Below are positions 8,882-18,193 of a stretch of DNA of 64,000 nucleotides, one piece after another. The stretch comes from Polynucleobacter paludilacus (GTDB taxonomy: Bacteria; Pseudomonadota; Gammaproteobacteria; Burkholderiales; Burkholderiaceae). The translations under genes were made by a program, and so were the position numbers. The notes under the pieces were generated by a model. That model did no database searches. It had not been told where the DNA came from and saw only the letters and a program-made list of their open reading frames with translations. The stretch spans positions 1,426,001 to 1,490,000 of the forward strand of contig NZ_CP061298.1 of the NCBI RefSeq assembly GCF_018687595.1, given 5' to 3'. The number at the start of each line of letters is the position of its first letter. The first letter of the stretch is position 1.

Positions 8882-10066
8882 CTACGGCTCAATTCCTAAT
8901 TCTGAAGCAACTGCAGCGCAAGTTGCTCTAGCGTCGTCCAAAGTTTCACCGAGACAATTAACGTGCCCCATTTTTCTACCGATACGGGGAACCGACTTGC
9001 CATAAAGATGTAATTTTGCGTCTGAGTGACCTAATACCTTATTCCATGCCGGCTCTTTAGCTTGATCATCAATCCCCTCAAACCAGAGATCGCCCAATAA
9101 GTTGAGCATCGAAACGGGGGCCAGTAATCGGGTATCGCCCAAAGGAAGGCGAGCCATTGCTCGGACCTGCTGTTCGAACTGACTGCTAATGCAGGCATCC
9201 ATCGTGTAGTGTCCAGAATTATGGGGGCGTGGGGCAATTTCATTGGCGATGATTTCACCGTTCTTCAACACAAAAAACTCAATACACAAAACCCCAACAT
9301 AATCAATTTTTCGAATGAGTGCTTTGGCAGCCTCAACAATTTTCTTTTCTTGCTCTGACTGTAATGATGGTGCTGGAACTGTAGAGGTATGCAAAATACC
9401 GTCACGGTGAATATTTTGCGAAACCGGATAAACCACTACGGTATCGTCATGACCTCGTACTGCAAGAGCTGAAACCTCAAAATCTAAATCCATACGCTTT
9501 TCTAATACACAAGGCACGCGTGCAAACTCATTCCAAGCAGCATTTAACTCTGCAGCATTTTGAACGGTGATTTGGCCTTTACCGTCGTAACCCATTCGAG
9601 CAGTCTTCAAAATTCCGGGTAATAAATCTGCAGGCACCTGCGCGATATCGGTATCATGCTCAATCACAAAATGCGGTGCTGGGCCAATATTGGTTTCAGC
9701 CTTCCAAGTAGCTAAGAATTTTTTTTCAGCAATGCGGTTTTGCGCCAGGGATACGCAGGCGCTTCTAGGTGCAACAAAAGCGCCCAGAGATTCAAGCTGA
9801 TCTAAAGCTTGTGCAGGCACATTTTCAAACTCGGTGCTGACAGAAGCACAAAGTGATGCCATTTCTGTGAGTGCTTTTAAGTCTAGATAGTCAGCCTGAA
9901 TAAATTTTTCTGCGATCGATCCAGCAGGACTCTCAGCATCCGGGTCTAATACGCAAACTTTGTAACCCATTGCTTGAGCAGCCTGGGTAAACATTCGACC
10001 TAATTGACCACCACCTAAAATTCCAAGATAGGAGCCCGGCAAAACGGGCTCTAAACGCTGAACCAT
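8882..10066 (-). CDS. purK: N5-carboxyaminoimidazole ribonucleotide synthase
   Basis: This ATP-grasp enzyme converts AIR, bicarbonate and ATP to N5-CAIR in purine synthesis. It starts with the N-terminal binding fold LGILGGGQLGRMF (residue about 15), and has the ATP-grasp signatures ARMGYDGKGQ, VLEKRMDLDFEVS and IANEIAPRPHNSGHYT. The 394-residue length is normal. It follows purE by 5 nt; PurE uses its unstable product. Confidence 0.97.
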   Translation of the reverse strand: MVQRLEPVLPGSYLGILGGGQLGRMFTQAAQAMGYKVCVLDPDAESPAGSIAEKFIQADYLDLKALTEMASLCASVSTEFENVPAQALDQLESLGAFVAPRSACVSLAQNRIAEKKFLATWKAETNIGPAPHFVIEHDTDIAQVPADLLPGILKTARMGYDGKGQITVQNAAELNAAWNEFARVPCVLEKRMDLDFEVSALAVRGHDDTVVVYPVSQNIHRDGILHTSTVPAPSLQSEQEKKIVEAAKALIRKIDYVGVLCIEFFVLKNGEIIANEIAPRPHNSGHYTMDACISSQFEQQVRAMARLPLGDTRLLAPVSMLNLLGDLWFEGIDDQAKEPAWNKVLGHSDAKLHLYGKSVPRIGRKMGHVNCLGETLDDARATCAAVASELGIEP

Positions 10067-10071
10067 CTGAT

Positions 10072-10578
10072 TTAATATCCTGGCAGATTCATTGAACGCG
10101 CAGTTTCAGATTGTTTAGCGCGAAAAGCCTCTAGCTGCTGTGCCAAGGCTGGATCTGAAATTGCTAAATTTGCAATGACATGTAAAGCAGCGTTGGCTGC
10201 ACCAGCTTCACCAATAGCAAAAGTAGCTACAGGAATCCCTTTAGGCATTTGCACAATCGAAAAGAGGGAATCCTCGCCACGAAGATACTTACTAGCCACC
10301 GGAACACCATAAACTGGAACGATTGTCTTTGAAGCCAACATACCTGGTAAATGAGCGGCGCCGCCGGCACCAGCAATAATGGCTTGCAGGCCATTATGAC
10401 GTGCTTGCTCTGCATACTGAAACATATCATCAGGCATGCGATGAGCGGATAAGACTTTGGCTTCGTGAGCGATACCAAATGAATCTAGCATTTGAGCAGC
10501 GTGTTGCATGGTGTCCCAATCTGAATTGGAGCCCATCACGATTCCGACTACTGGTTTTTTGCCCAACTTCTCACTCAT
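10072..10578 (-). CDS. purE: N5-CAIR mutase, class I PurE
   Basis: It rearranges N5-CAIR to CAIR in de novo purine synthesis. The 168-residue protein has the phosphate-binding MGSNSDWDTM (residue about 16), the catalytic-loop SAHRMPDDM, and GAGGAAHLPGMLAS typical of bacterial class I PurE octamers. It sits between purC and purK in the purine part of the operon. A 73-nt gap with a weak hairpin separates it from purC upstream. Its ATG at 10578 has a GGAG site. Confidence 0.97.
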   Translation of the reverse strand: MSEKLGKKPVVGIVMGSNSDWDTMQHAAQMLDSFGIAHEAKVLSAHRMPDDMFQYAEQARHNGLQAIIAGAGGAAHLPGMLASKTIVPVYGVPVASKYLRGEDSLFSIVQMPKGIPVATFAIGEAGAANAALHVIANLAISDPALAQQLEAFRAKQSETARSMNLPGY

Positions 10579-10651
10579 TTACTTCTCCGGAGCTAATTTC
10601 TTGTATAAGTTTCTATTATCCCAGCCTTTTACTGGGTTTTGCTAGGTGAAC

Positions 10652-11551
10652 TTAACCTGCCTGGGTCAAACGCGCTAGCGCCTCACGGTACTTTTGAGCA
10701 GTTTGTTCAATCACAGCTACTGGCAACTCAGGGGCTGGGGGGCGCTTAGCCCAAGGCTTGCCATTAAGCTGAGCAGTCTCCAGCCAATCACGGACAAACT
10801 GCTTATCATAGGAAGGGGGATTGGAGCCCACATGATAGGTTTCAGCAGGCCAGAAGCGAGAAGAATCAGCTGTCAGGATTTCATCCATCAAGACTAGATC
10901 ACCATTTGTATCAAGCCCAAACTCAAACTTGGTATCGGCAATGATGATGCCGCGACTTGCAGCATATTCAGAGGCCTCTTTATACAAACGAATGCTAACG
11001 TCGCGGATTTGCTTAGCTAGCTTCTCACCAATGAGTTCAATCACTTGCTGAAAAGAAATATTTTCATCGTGCTCACCAATCTCGGCTTTTGCAGCAGGGG
11101 TAAAAATGGGTTCAGGCAGCTTCTGCGCATTCTCTAAACCTTCAGGCAAAGTAATGCCGCAAACCTTGCCTGTCTCTTGATAATCCTTCCAACCACTTCC
11201 TGCCAAATAACCACGCACAACCGCCTCAACCAAAATTGGCTTAAGACGCTTAGCCACAACCGCACGACCCTGAACTTGTTCTACTTCCTTAGGAGCGACA
11301 ACTGAAGCTGGATCAATACCGGTGAGATGATTTGGAATGACATTTGCTAATTTATCGAACCAAAAATTAGCCATTTGATTGAGCACAATGCCCTTCTCAG
11401 GAATAGGCTGACCCATCACCACATCAAAAGCAGATAAGCGATCGGTGGTAATCATGAGCAACTTATCATCGCCCACAGCATAAACATCACGCACCTTACC
11501 CTTTGACAGCAGAGGCAAGGATTGAATAGAAGTGGAATATAGAGCAGGCAT
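10652..11551 (-). CDS. purC: SAICAR synthase
   Basis: It condenses CAIR with aspartate using ATP to give SAICAR. At 299 residues it belongs to the longer group of PurC. Characteristic parts are [20 protein letters not shown] (residues 18-37), [24 protein letters not shown] and DTKFEFGLD. It lies 7 nt after fba and just upstream of purE-purK, so lower glycolysis and three purine steps are transcriptionally joined here. Confidence 0.97.
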   Translation of the reverse strand: MPALYSTSIQSLPLLSKGKVRDVYAVGDDKLLMITTDRLSAFDVVMGQPIPEKGIVLNQMANFWFDKLANVIPNHLTGIDPASVVAPKEVEQVQGRAVVAKRLKPILVEAVVRGYLAGSGWKDYQETGKVCGITLPEGLENAQKLPEPIFTPAAKAEIGEHDENISFQQVIELIGEKLAKQIRDVSIRLYKEASEYAASRGIIIADTKFEFGLDTNGDLVLMDEILTADSSRFWPAETYHVGSNPPSYDKQFVRDWLETAQLNGKPWAKRPPAPELPVAVIEQTAQKYREALARLTQAG

Positions 11552-11558
11552 TAAATTT

Positions 11559-12623
11559 TCACTTTACGATTTGGGCTAATTCACCACTGCGATAGCGCTC
11601 AGCCATTTTCTCTAGTGAAATGGGCTTGATTTTCGCAGCCTGTCCAGCTGAGCCAAAGGCTTCGAAGCGAGCAATACACACTTTCTTAGCGGCTTCACGC
11701 GCAGGCTTTAGATAGTCGCGGGGATCGAATTTACTTGGGTTTTCAAATAAGTAACGACGAATTGCGCCAGTCATCGCCAAACGAATATCGGTATCAATAT
11801 TAATCTTACGTACGCCGTTCTTAATACCTTCTTGAATTTCTTCAACAGGAACTCCATAGGTTTCTTTCATATCGCCACCAAACTCACGAATCTCAGCCAA
11901 TAATTCTTGAGGCACGCTAGATGAGCCATGCATCACCAAATGCGTATTCGGAATACGAGTATGAATTTCTTTGATCCGCTCTATTGCCAAAATGTCACCA
12001 GTTGGCTTCTTGGTAAATTTATAAGCGCCATGACTGGTTCCAATCGCGATTGCTAAAGCATCGCATTGGGTGGCTTTCACAAAATCAGCAGCTTGCTCAA
12101 CGTCGGTAAGCAACTGCTCACGAGTCATCATTCCGTCAGCGCCGTGACCATCTTCTTTATCACCTTTCATTGTTTCCAAAGAGCCTAGGACGCCCAATTC
12201 AGCCTCTACAGTGACGCCAATAGAGTGGGAAAACTTCACCACCTCTTTTGAGACATCTACGTTGTACTCATAGCTGGCAACAGACTTACCGTCTGCCTCG
12301 AGGGAACCATCCATCATCACACTAGTGAAGCCGCTCTTAATAGCAGCCATACAGACCGCAGGGCTTTGTCCGTGGTCTTGGTGCATCACAACTGGAATAT
12401 GAGGATAAGCCTCTACCGCTGCAGAGATGAGGTGCCTTAAAAAGGCTTCGCCAGCATATTTTCGAGCTCCTGCTGAGGCTTGCATGATGACTGGAGAACC
12501 CACTTCATTAGCAGCTTCCATGATGGCTTGAACCTGCTCAAGATTGTTTACATTAAAGGCTGGCAGACCATAGCCATTTTCTGCGGCGTGATCCAAAAGT
12601 TGGCGCATTGAAACTAAAGACAT
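11559..12623 (-). CDS. fba: Fructose-bisphosphate aldolase, class II
   Basis: This is the zinc-dependent aldolase that interconverts fructose 1,6-bisphosphate with DHAP and glyceraldehyde 3-phosphate. Metal-binding and phosphate-site segments are visible: [11 protein letters not shown] (residue about 78), [38 protein letters not shown] and KINIDTD. Its 354 residues match the class IIB (Calvin/TIM-barrel) aldolases of Burkholderiales. It lies 43 nt after pyk and 7 nt before purC. Confidence 0.96.
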   Translation of the reverse strand: MSLVSMRQLLDHAAENGYGLPAFNVNNLEQVQAIMEAANEVGSPVIMQASAGARKYAGEAFLRHLISAAVEAYPHIPVVMHQDHGQSPAVCMAAIKSGFTSVMMDGSLEADGKSVASYEYNVDVSKEVVKFSHSIGVTVEAELGVLGSLETMKGDKEDGHGADGMMTREQLLTDVEQAADFVKATQCDALAIAIGTSHGAYKFTKKPTGDILAIERIKEIHTRIPNTHLVMHGSSSVPQELLAEIREFGGDMKETYGVPVEEIQEGIKNGVRKINIDTDIRLAMTGAIRRYLFENPSKFDPRDYLKPAREAAKKVCIARFEAFGSAGQAAKIKPISLEKMAERYRSGELAQIVK

Positions 12624-12666
12624 AGTGTGTTCTCTTAATCTAGGGTTAAGTGGTTAATTAATTAGC

Positions 12667-14103
12667 TTACTTTACGTGAATAATTTTGAGGGTATTGGTG
12701 CCACCAGGCTGGCCCATTGGCTCACCAGAGGTTAAAACTACGGTATCGCCCTCATGAACAGCCCCGATATTTTTTAGACATGACTCAACTTCACTCAAAG
12801 CTGTTTCACGGTCTGAGCTGTAGTTCAAGCTCAGAGGAATGACATTGCGATAAGTACTCAGAGCGCGCTGTGTCGCAATCTTGGAGGTGAGCGCATAGAT
12901 CGGTACATGGATATTGTGACGACTCATCCAAATTGGAGTAGAACCAGAGTCAGTTAAAGCTGCGATGGCTTTTGCATTGAGATGATGGGCCGTGAATAAA
13001 GCTCCAAGAGCTATCGTTTGATCGATGCGACTGAAAGTTTGGTCTAAAAAGTCTGTATCCAACTTCACATTATCTGATTTCTCAGCTTCAACACAAATCT
13101 CTGCCATTGCTTTAATCGTTTGCACTGGGTACATTCCAGCTGCAGATTCTGCGGATAGCATGACAGCGTCAGTTCCGTCTAAGACGGCATTAGCTACATC
13201 GCTCACCTCTGCACGCGTTGGAACGGGGGCATTAATCATTGACTCCATCATTTGGGTTGCGGTGATCGTAAACTTGTCTGCCTCACGCGCTAATGTGATC
13301 ATACGTTTTTGTAATGCTGGTACCGCAGGATTACCAACCTCAATCGCTAAATCTCCGCGCGCAACCATAATGCCATCACTCTCCTGAATGATGCTGAGTA
13401 ATGCATCGGTTTCAATCGCTTCAGCACGCTCTACCTTAGCAATCGTTTTGACTCTACCGACTTTATGCTTTGTACTCGCTGCATCCGCTAGCTTGCGGGC
13501 ATAGGCCATATCGGCGCCATCTTTTGGAAAGCTAATCGCCAGAAAATCCACGCCCATAGCAATAGCTGCATCCAAGTCGACAATATCTTTTTCAGTTAAT
13601 GCAGGAGCAGTCAGGCCACCACCAGCGCGGTTAATTCCTTTGTTATTGGATAAAGGACCACCCTGCTCAACGCGAGTGAGAATTTCACCGCCGTTTACGC
13701 TTTGCACGCGCAATACGACTAAACCATCATTTAATAAGAGTCGATCATTGGGCTGGACATCGCTAGGTAATTCTTTGTAATCGAGGCCGACACGATCTTG
13801 ATTGCCCATCTGACAATTGACGTCCAGGATAAAGTCAGCGCCCTCTTTGAGTTGAATTTTGTTTTCTGCAAACTTACCAATCCGAATCTTGGGACCCTGC
13901 AGGTCTGCCATGATGCCGACCTCTTTGCCAAGCTCAGCTGAAATACTGCGTACTAAATCGTGACGCGCCTTGTGGTCAGCAATCGTGCCATGTGAGAAAT
14001 TCATTCTCACCACATCTACGCCAGCCAGAATCATCTCTCTTAAGACTTCTGGCTTTTCAGAGGCTGGCCCTAAGGTGGCAATGATCTTGGTTGCTCTTAA
14101 CAT
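12667..14103 (-). CDS. pyk: Pyruvate kinase
   Basis: It converts phosphoenolpyruvate and ADP to pyruvate and ATP, the last step of glycolysis. The 478-residue protein has TKIIATLGPAS near the start, the RMNFSHG active-site arginine/asparagine segment, the catalytic lysine region in TIAKVERAEAI, and VARGDLAIEVG, TATQMMESM and DGTDAVMLSAESA. It starts 2 nt after the pgk stop, so the two ATP-yielding glycolytic steps are coupled. Confidence 0.97.
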   Translation of the reverse strand: MLRATKIIATLGPASEKPEVLREMILAGVDVVRMNFSHGTIADHKARHDLVRSISAELGKEVGIMADLQGPKIRIGKFAENKIQLKEGADFILDVNCQMGNQDRVGLDYKELPSDVQPNDRLLLNDGLVVLRVQSVNGGEILTRVEQGGPLSNNKGINRAGGGLTAPALTEKDIVDLDAAIAMGVDFLAISFPKDGADMAYARKLADAASTKHKVGRVKTIAKVERAEAIETDALLSIIQESDGIMVARGDLAIEVGNPAVPALQKRMITLAREADKFTITATQMMESMINAPVPTRAEVSDVANAVLDGTDAVMLSAESAAGMYPVQTIKAMAEICVEAEKSDNVKLDTDFLDQTFSRIDQTIALGALFTAHHLNAKAIAALTDSGSTPIWMSRHNIHVPIYALTSKIATQRALSTYRNVIPLSLNYSSDRETALSEVESCLKNIGAVHEGDTVVLTSGEPMGQPGGTNTLKIIHVK

Positions 14104-14105
14104 GC

Positions 14106-15317
14106 TTAGTCTTTCGCTCTTTCAGCCAGAACCTCAAAGGCGGGCAAGGTTTTACCTTCGAGGAACTCCAAGAAAGCCCCGCCCCCAGTAGAAATATAGT
14201 CAACTTGATTCTCAATGCCGTACTTTGCAATTGCTGCCAGAGTATCGCCGCCGCCAGCAATTGAAAACGCTGGAGAGTGGGCAATCGCCGCAGCTAGCAT
14301 CTTTGTGCCGCCGCCAAATTGATCAATCTCAAACACACCAAGCGGGCCATTCCAAACAATCGTTCCTGCATGCGCCAACATAATGGATAGTCTTGCTGCG
14401 GTCTTGGGTCCAATATCCAAAATCATGTCGTCTTCCGCAACTTGATCAGCGGGCACACGATTAGCACGCGCTAAGGGAGAGAGCTCATTAGCCACTACGA
14501 CATCTTCAGGAATAGGTACATGCGCGCCGCGCTTTTCCATGAGCTCCATAATTTCTTTGGCTTCATTAACCAAGTCTGGCTCAGCTAGTGATTTGCCAAT
14601 TGGCAACCCTTTAGCCAACATAAAGGTATTTGCAATTCCACCACCCACAATTAGCTCATCCACTTTTGCAGATAAGGCTTTAAGAATCGTTAACTTCGAT
14701 GAGACTTTTGAACCAGCAACAATCGCAACTAGCGGGCGCTTTGGATCAGCCAAGGCCCGACTTAGTGCATCTAACTCTGCTGCCATCAGCGGACCTGCGC
14801 ACGCAACGGGTGCAAATTTAGCAACACCATACGTTGTAGCTTCAGCTCGGTGCGCAGTTCCAAAGGCATCGTTTACATAGACATCGCACAATGCCGCAAT
14901 CTTTTTAGATAGCTCATCCGTATTTTTCTTTTCGCCCACATTCAAACGACAGTTTTCCAGCAATACCAAATCACCAGGCGCAAGCTCAAAACCACCATCA
15001 ACCCAATCACTAATTAAAGGAACTTTGCGATTGAGCAACTCGGCAATTCGATGAGCCACAGGAGCCAAGCTATCTTCAGGTTTAAATTCGCCCTCAGTTG
15101 GTCGCCCAAGGTGGGAAGTCACCATTACTGCAGCCCCGGCTTCTAAACAAATTTGTACCGCTGGCATCGACGCCCGAATCCGAGTGTCCTCTGTAATATT
15201 GCCTGCCTCATCCTGGGGAACATTCAGGTCAGACCGAATCAGGACCCGTTTTCCCTTTAGTAGACCGGCTGCGGCCAAGTCACTTAAGCGTTTCACTTTA
15301 AAAAGGGTGTCTGACAT
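14106..15317 (-). CDS. pgk: Phosphoglycerate kinase
   Basis: It transfers phosphate from 1,3-bisphosphoglycerate to ADP. The 403-residue monomer shows [14 protein letters not shown] (residue about 23), the substrate-binding [10 protein letters not shown], the nucleotide-site [13 protein letters not shown] and the C-terminal [12 protein letters not shown]. It is the first gene of the seven-gene run down to tsaC; the promoter must lie in 15318-15500, shared divergently with ilvE. I could not pick a convincing -35/-10 pair. Confidence 0.97.
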   Translation of the reverse strand: MSDTLFKVKRLSDLAAAGLLKGKRVLIRSDLNVPQDEAGNITEDTRIRASMPAVQICLEAGAAVMVTSHLGRPTEGEFKPEDSLAPVAHRIAELLNRKVPLISDWVDGGFELAPGDLVLLENCRLNVGEKKNTDELSKKIAALCDVYVNDAFGTAHRAEATTYGVAKFAPVACAGPLMAAELDALSRALADPKRPLVAIVAGSKVSSKLTILKALSAKVDELIVGGGIANTFMLAKGLPIGKSLAEPDLVNEAKEIMELMEKRGAHVPIPEDVVVANELSPLARANRVPADQVAEDDMILDIGPKTAARLSIMLAHAGTIVWNGPLGVFEIDQFGGGTKMLAAAIAHSPAFSIAGGGDTLAAIAKYGIENQVDYISTGGGAFLEFLEGKTLPAFEVLAERAKD

Positions 15318-15508
15318 AGAAAATAAAGGCGGTATTGGTTAGGTTTATAGGTAGTTCTCCATTCTAAATCCTCCAAGTTCCTACCCACCTAGAGATTTAG
15401 CCTACCTGCTCTACAATAAGGTTTCGAAGGCATTCCGAATCCGGGAATTAACCCATTTAGCGCGCCTTCCACTTAACCTAGACTGATCTGGAATAAAAGG
15501 TAGAAAAC

Positions 15509-16432
15509 ATGTCGATGTCTGACCGCGATGGCTTTATTTGGTCCGATGGGAAGCTAATCCCATGGCGCGAGGCCAATATTCATGTCCTGACTCATAGCCT
15601 GCATTACGGCATGAGCGTATTCGAAGGCATCAGAGCCTATAAAACCCCTCAAGGAACGGCTATTTTTCGCCTTTCAGACCATGTTAAGCGCTTGATCAAT
15701 GGCACCAAGATATTCCAGATGAAACTGCCCTTTAGTGCTGAGCAAATTGGTCAAGGGATTCAAGAAGTCGTCAGTAGCAATAAATTAGAGTCTTGCTATA
15801 TTCGCCCAATCGTTTTCATTGGCTCCGAAAAGCTTGGGATCTCCCCCAAGGGCAATACGATTCATACCTCAATTGCAGCTTGGGAATGGGGTGCATATCT
15901 AGGCGAGGATGGCCTCAACAAGGGTATCCGAGTCAAAACCTCGTCTTTTACCCGCCACCATGTCAATTCTTCCTTGGTCAGAGCAAAAGCATCTGGCTAC
16001 TACATTAACTCTATCCTAGCTAACCAAGAAGTTACCGCCAATGGTTACGATGAAGCCCTTCTACTAGACATTGAGGGTTATGTTTCGGAAGGCTCTGGAG
16101 AGAACTTGTTTATGGTTCGTAATGGAGTGATTTACACCCCGGACCTGGCCTCTTGCCTTGAGGGCATCACTCGCGAATCCGTGATGCAGATTGCCAAAGA
16201 CCTTGGCTACGAGGTAAAAGAGAAGCGCATCACACGTGATGAAATCTACTCTGCTGATGAAGCCTTCTTTACTGGTACTGCTGCCGAAGTAACACCGATT
16301 CGTGAATTAGATGATCGCACAATCGGTGATGGCAAAAAAGGTCCGATTACTGCCAAAATTCAAGACACTTACTTTTCCGCGGTTTATGGGAAAAATGATC
16401 GTTATCAATCTTGGCTAACCTACGTAAAGTAA
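15509..16432 (+). CDS. ilvE: Branched-chain amino acid aminotransferase
   Basis: This PLP enzyme (fold type IV) moves amino groups between glutamate and Leu, Ile or Val. Segments HSLHYGMSVFEGIRAY (residue about 29), YIRPIVFIG, KASGYYINSILA (with the Schiff-base lysine near 160) and GSGENLFMVRNGVIYTP are typical. The 307-residue length fits IlvE. It lies divergent to pgk across a 191-bp region and 24 nt before a small zinc-protein gene. Confidence 0.95.
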   Translation: MSMSDRDGFIWSDGKLIPWREANIHVLTHSLHYGMSVFEGIRAYKTPQGTAIFRLSDHVKRLINGTKIFQMKLPFSAEQIGQGIQEVVSSNKLESCYIRPIVFIGSEKLGISPKGNTIHTSIAAWEWGAYLGEDGLNKGIRVKTSSFTRHHVNSSLVRAKASGYYINSILANQEVTANGYDEALLLDIEGYVSEGSGENLFMVRNGVIYTPDLASCLEGITRESVMQIAKDLGYEVKEKRITRDEIYSADEAFFTGTAAEVTPIRELDDRTIGDGKKGPITAKIQDTYFSAVYGKNDRYQSWLTYVK

Positions 16433-16456
16433 TCATTTCAATCATCGGGAACTCAT

Positions 16457-16645
16457 ATGAGTGAAGCAAATATTGTGATGGTGGACGGCAAAGATCTGCC
16501 TTTGCACTGTCCAACTAATAAAACTCCGAGCTGGAACTCTCATCCACGAGTCTTTTTGGATATCACTGATACCGGCGAAGCGAAGTGCCCATACTGTGGC
16601 ACCGAATACAAACTCATTCCTGGAACAGCGCCCCACGGGCACTAA
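16457..16645 (+). CDS. Small zinc-finger protein, zf-CHCC family
   Basis: This 62-residue protein has spaced Cys/His ligands: LHCPTNK (Cys near 17), a central His (SHPRVFLDI) and CPYCGTEYKL near residues 41-50. That is the CHCC pattern also found in mitochondrial complex I subunit NDUFS6. A zinc structural role is likely; the bacterial function is not established. It commonly sits between ilvE and waaF in Burkholderiales, as here. Confidence 0.85.
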   Translation: MSEANIVMVDGKDLPLHCPTNKTPSWNSHPRVFLDITDTGEAKCPYCGTEYKLIPGTAPHGH

Positions 16646-16652
16646 ATCCATT

Positions 16653-16678
16653 CGCATCTCCACCAATATTGAGATGCG
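16653..16678 (+). other. Intergenic hairpin between the zf-CHCC gene and waaF
   Basis: Arms CGCATCTC (16653-16660) and GAGATGCG (16671-16678) are a perfect 8-bp inverted repeat with a 10-nt AT-rich loop. No T tract follows. It could slow or protect the transcript between the two genes, or affect waaF translation, since the waaF ATG is only 18 nt downstream. Confidence 0.5.
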
Positions 16679-16696
16679 TCATCGGGATACCCTCTT

Positions 16697-17725
16697 ATGT
16701 ACCGTATTCTGATCATTGCCCCTAACTGGATTGGAGACGCTGTTATGTCTCAGCCTTTTTTGGCGGCACTTAAGCTCAATTACCCCAAGGCACAAATTGA
16801 TGTTTTGGCTACTCCATGGGTAGCCCCAATATACCGAGCATGTCCAGAAATTCATTCTGTAATTGAAGCCCCCCTTGAGCATAAAAAATTGCAATGGGCC
16901 TTGCGCAAGCAATTAGCACAGGGCTTGAAAGCAAAGTCTTATCAGGCTTGCTATGTCTTGCCTAATAGCTTTAAATCTGCACTCATTCCATGGCTGGCAA
17001 ACATTCCATTTCGTATTGGTTATCGTGGTGAAGCGCGCTTTGGTCTCATTAATTTTGCACTGAACAATCCAAGCAAAACAGAGCGGCCTCCGATGGTTGA
17101 GCGCTATTTAGCACTAGCCCATCTTCTTAATAACGAGGGGCAAGCCCAAAATATCGGATCGCCAGTTCCCAGCTTACAAAGCTCTGCTGAAATCACTCAC
17201 ACCACGCAAGATAAATTAGCGCGTGCCAATATCAAACCACATGCACTGTATATCTTCTGTCCCGGTGCAGAATATGGTGTCACTAAGCGCTGGCCAGCAG
17301 AGTACTTTGCAGAACTCGCTAAAAAGATCTTGGGTCAGAACATCGAAAATCAAATTATTTTATTAGGCAGCCAGAGCGATCATCACTCAGGTCAAATAAT
17401 TGCTCAGCAAGATCCGGGCAGAATTCATAACTGGTGCGGGCAGACTTCGCTTGATGAAGCGATGGCAGTCATTGGCCTTAGTAAGACTGTGATTAGCAAT
17501 GACTCTGGGTTAATGCATATTGCGGCAGCCCTGAAGAAGTCACAAATTGCCATCTTCGGATCTAGCGACCCCAAACATACCCCGCCTCTATCCAATAAGG
17601 CACAAATCATTTGGCTGAACTTACCCTGTAGCCCTTGTCATCGCAGAGAATGCCCTTTGGGGCATCTAAACTGTCTCAAGGAAATTTCCCCAGAACGGGT
17701 GTTTAATAGCATTACCGCAGAATAA
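16697..17725 (+). CDS. waaF: ADP-heptose:LPS heptosyltransferase II
   Basis: This family 9 glycosyltransferase adds the second heptose to the LPS inner core at the cytoplasmic face of the inner membrane. Characteristic parts are APNWIGDAVMSQPFLAAL (residues 9-26), the FCPGAEYGVTKRWPAEYFAE region, and NDSGLMHIAAAL with the nucleotide-sugar site. The 342-residue length is normal. GmhB, which makes the heptose precursor, is encoded at 43703. Confidence 0.94.
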   Translation: MYRILIIAPNWIGDAVMSQPFLAALKLNYPKAQIDVLATPWVAPIYRACPEIHSVIEAPLEHKKLQWALRKQLAQGLKAKSYQACYVLPNSFKSALIPWLANIPFRIGYRGEARFGLINFALNNPSKTERPPMVERYLALAHLLNNEGQAQNIGSPVPSLQSSAEITHTTQDKLARANIKPHALYIFCPGAEYGVTKRWPAEYFAELAKKILGQNIENQIILLGSQSDHHSGQIIAQQDPGRIHNWCGQTSLDEAMAVIGLSKTVISNDSGLMHIAAALKKSQIAIFGSSDPKHTPPLSNKAQIIWLNLPCSPCHRRECPLGHLNCLKEISPERVFNSITAE

Positions 17726-17746
17726 GAACTCACTCAGAAAGCCAAC

Positions 17747-18181
17747 ATGTCAAAACTTGCCAGACTCTTTCATAACGCAGATGACGTGGTTGATGCTTGG
17801 CGTGAGGCCCTCAGAAATCGGGATGTACAAACTGCTCTCGATATTTGGCTTGATGATGATTCCATTACTTGCGTTTTACCAGAAGGTCAGCGCCTAACGG
17901 GTCATGCAGAAATTCGGGATGGCCTTGAGAGATTGTTGTCCAAACAGCCCTTATTTCTGGAGCCAATTGCCTGCATTGGTCACACAATTCTGGGTGCAGC
18001 AATTTATGACACCACTGAAGCCGTCCATTTGAAAGCAGATCAAATTGAAGCGGCTTTCTTTCTGAACATTACTTTGGTATTACTGCAGGATAGTCAAGGA
18101 TGGCGGATCGCTCATTTACATGCCAGCCACTCTACTGAAGATACTTTTGATGCCCCTACGACTCTTCATGGTCTACACTAA
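17747..18181 (+). CDS. NTF2-like (SnoaL/DUF4440-type) protein
   Basis: This 144-residue soluble protein has the NTF2-like pattern: an N-terminal helix (VVDAWREALRNRDVQTALDIW), then TCVLPEGQRLTGHAEIRDGLERLL, and a C-terminal strand with GWRIAHLHAS. Such folds bind small hydrophobic ligands or act as simple isomerases, but no catalytic residues can be assigned here. It follows waaF by 21 nt, so co-transcription is likely. It may be a ketosteroid-isomerase-like protein of unknown substrate. Confidence 0.75.
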   Translation: MSKLARLFHNADDVVDAWREALRNRDVQTALDIWLDDDSITCVLPEGQRLTGHAEIRDGLERLLSKQPLFLEPIACIGHTILGAAIYDTTEAVHLKADQIEAAFFLNITLVLLQDSQGWRIAHLHASHSTEDTFDAPTTLHGLH

Positions 18182-18193
18182 ATCTATTCGATA

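Noticed and set aside
10620..10640. CCCAG/CTGGG hairpin between purC and purE as a terminator
   Set aside because: The stem is only 5 bp and the T run lies on the plus strand, opposite to transcription of these genes.
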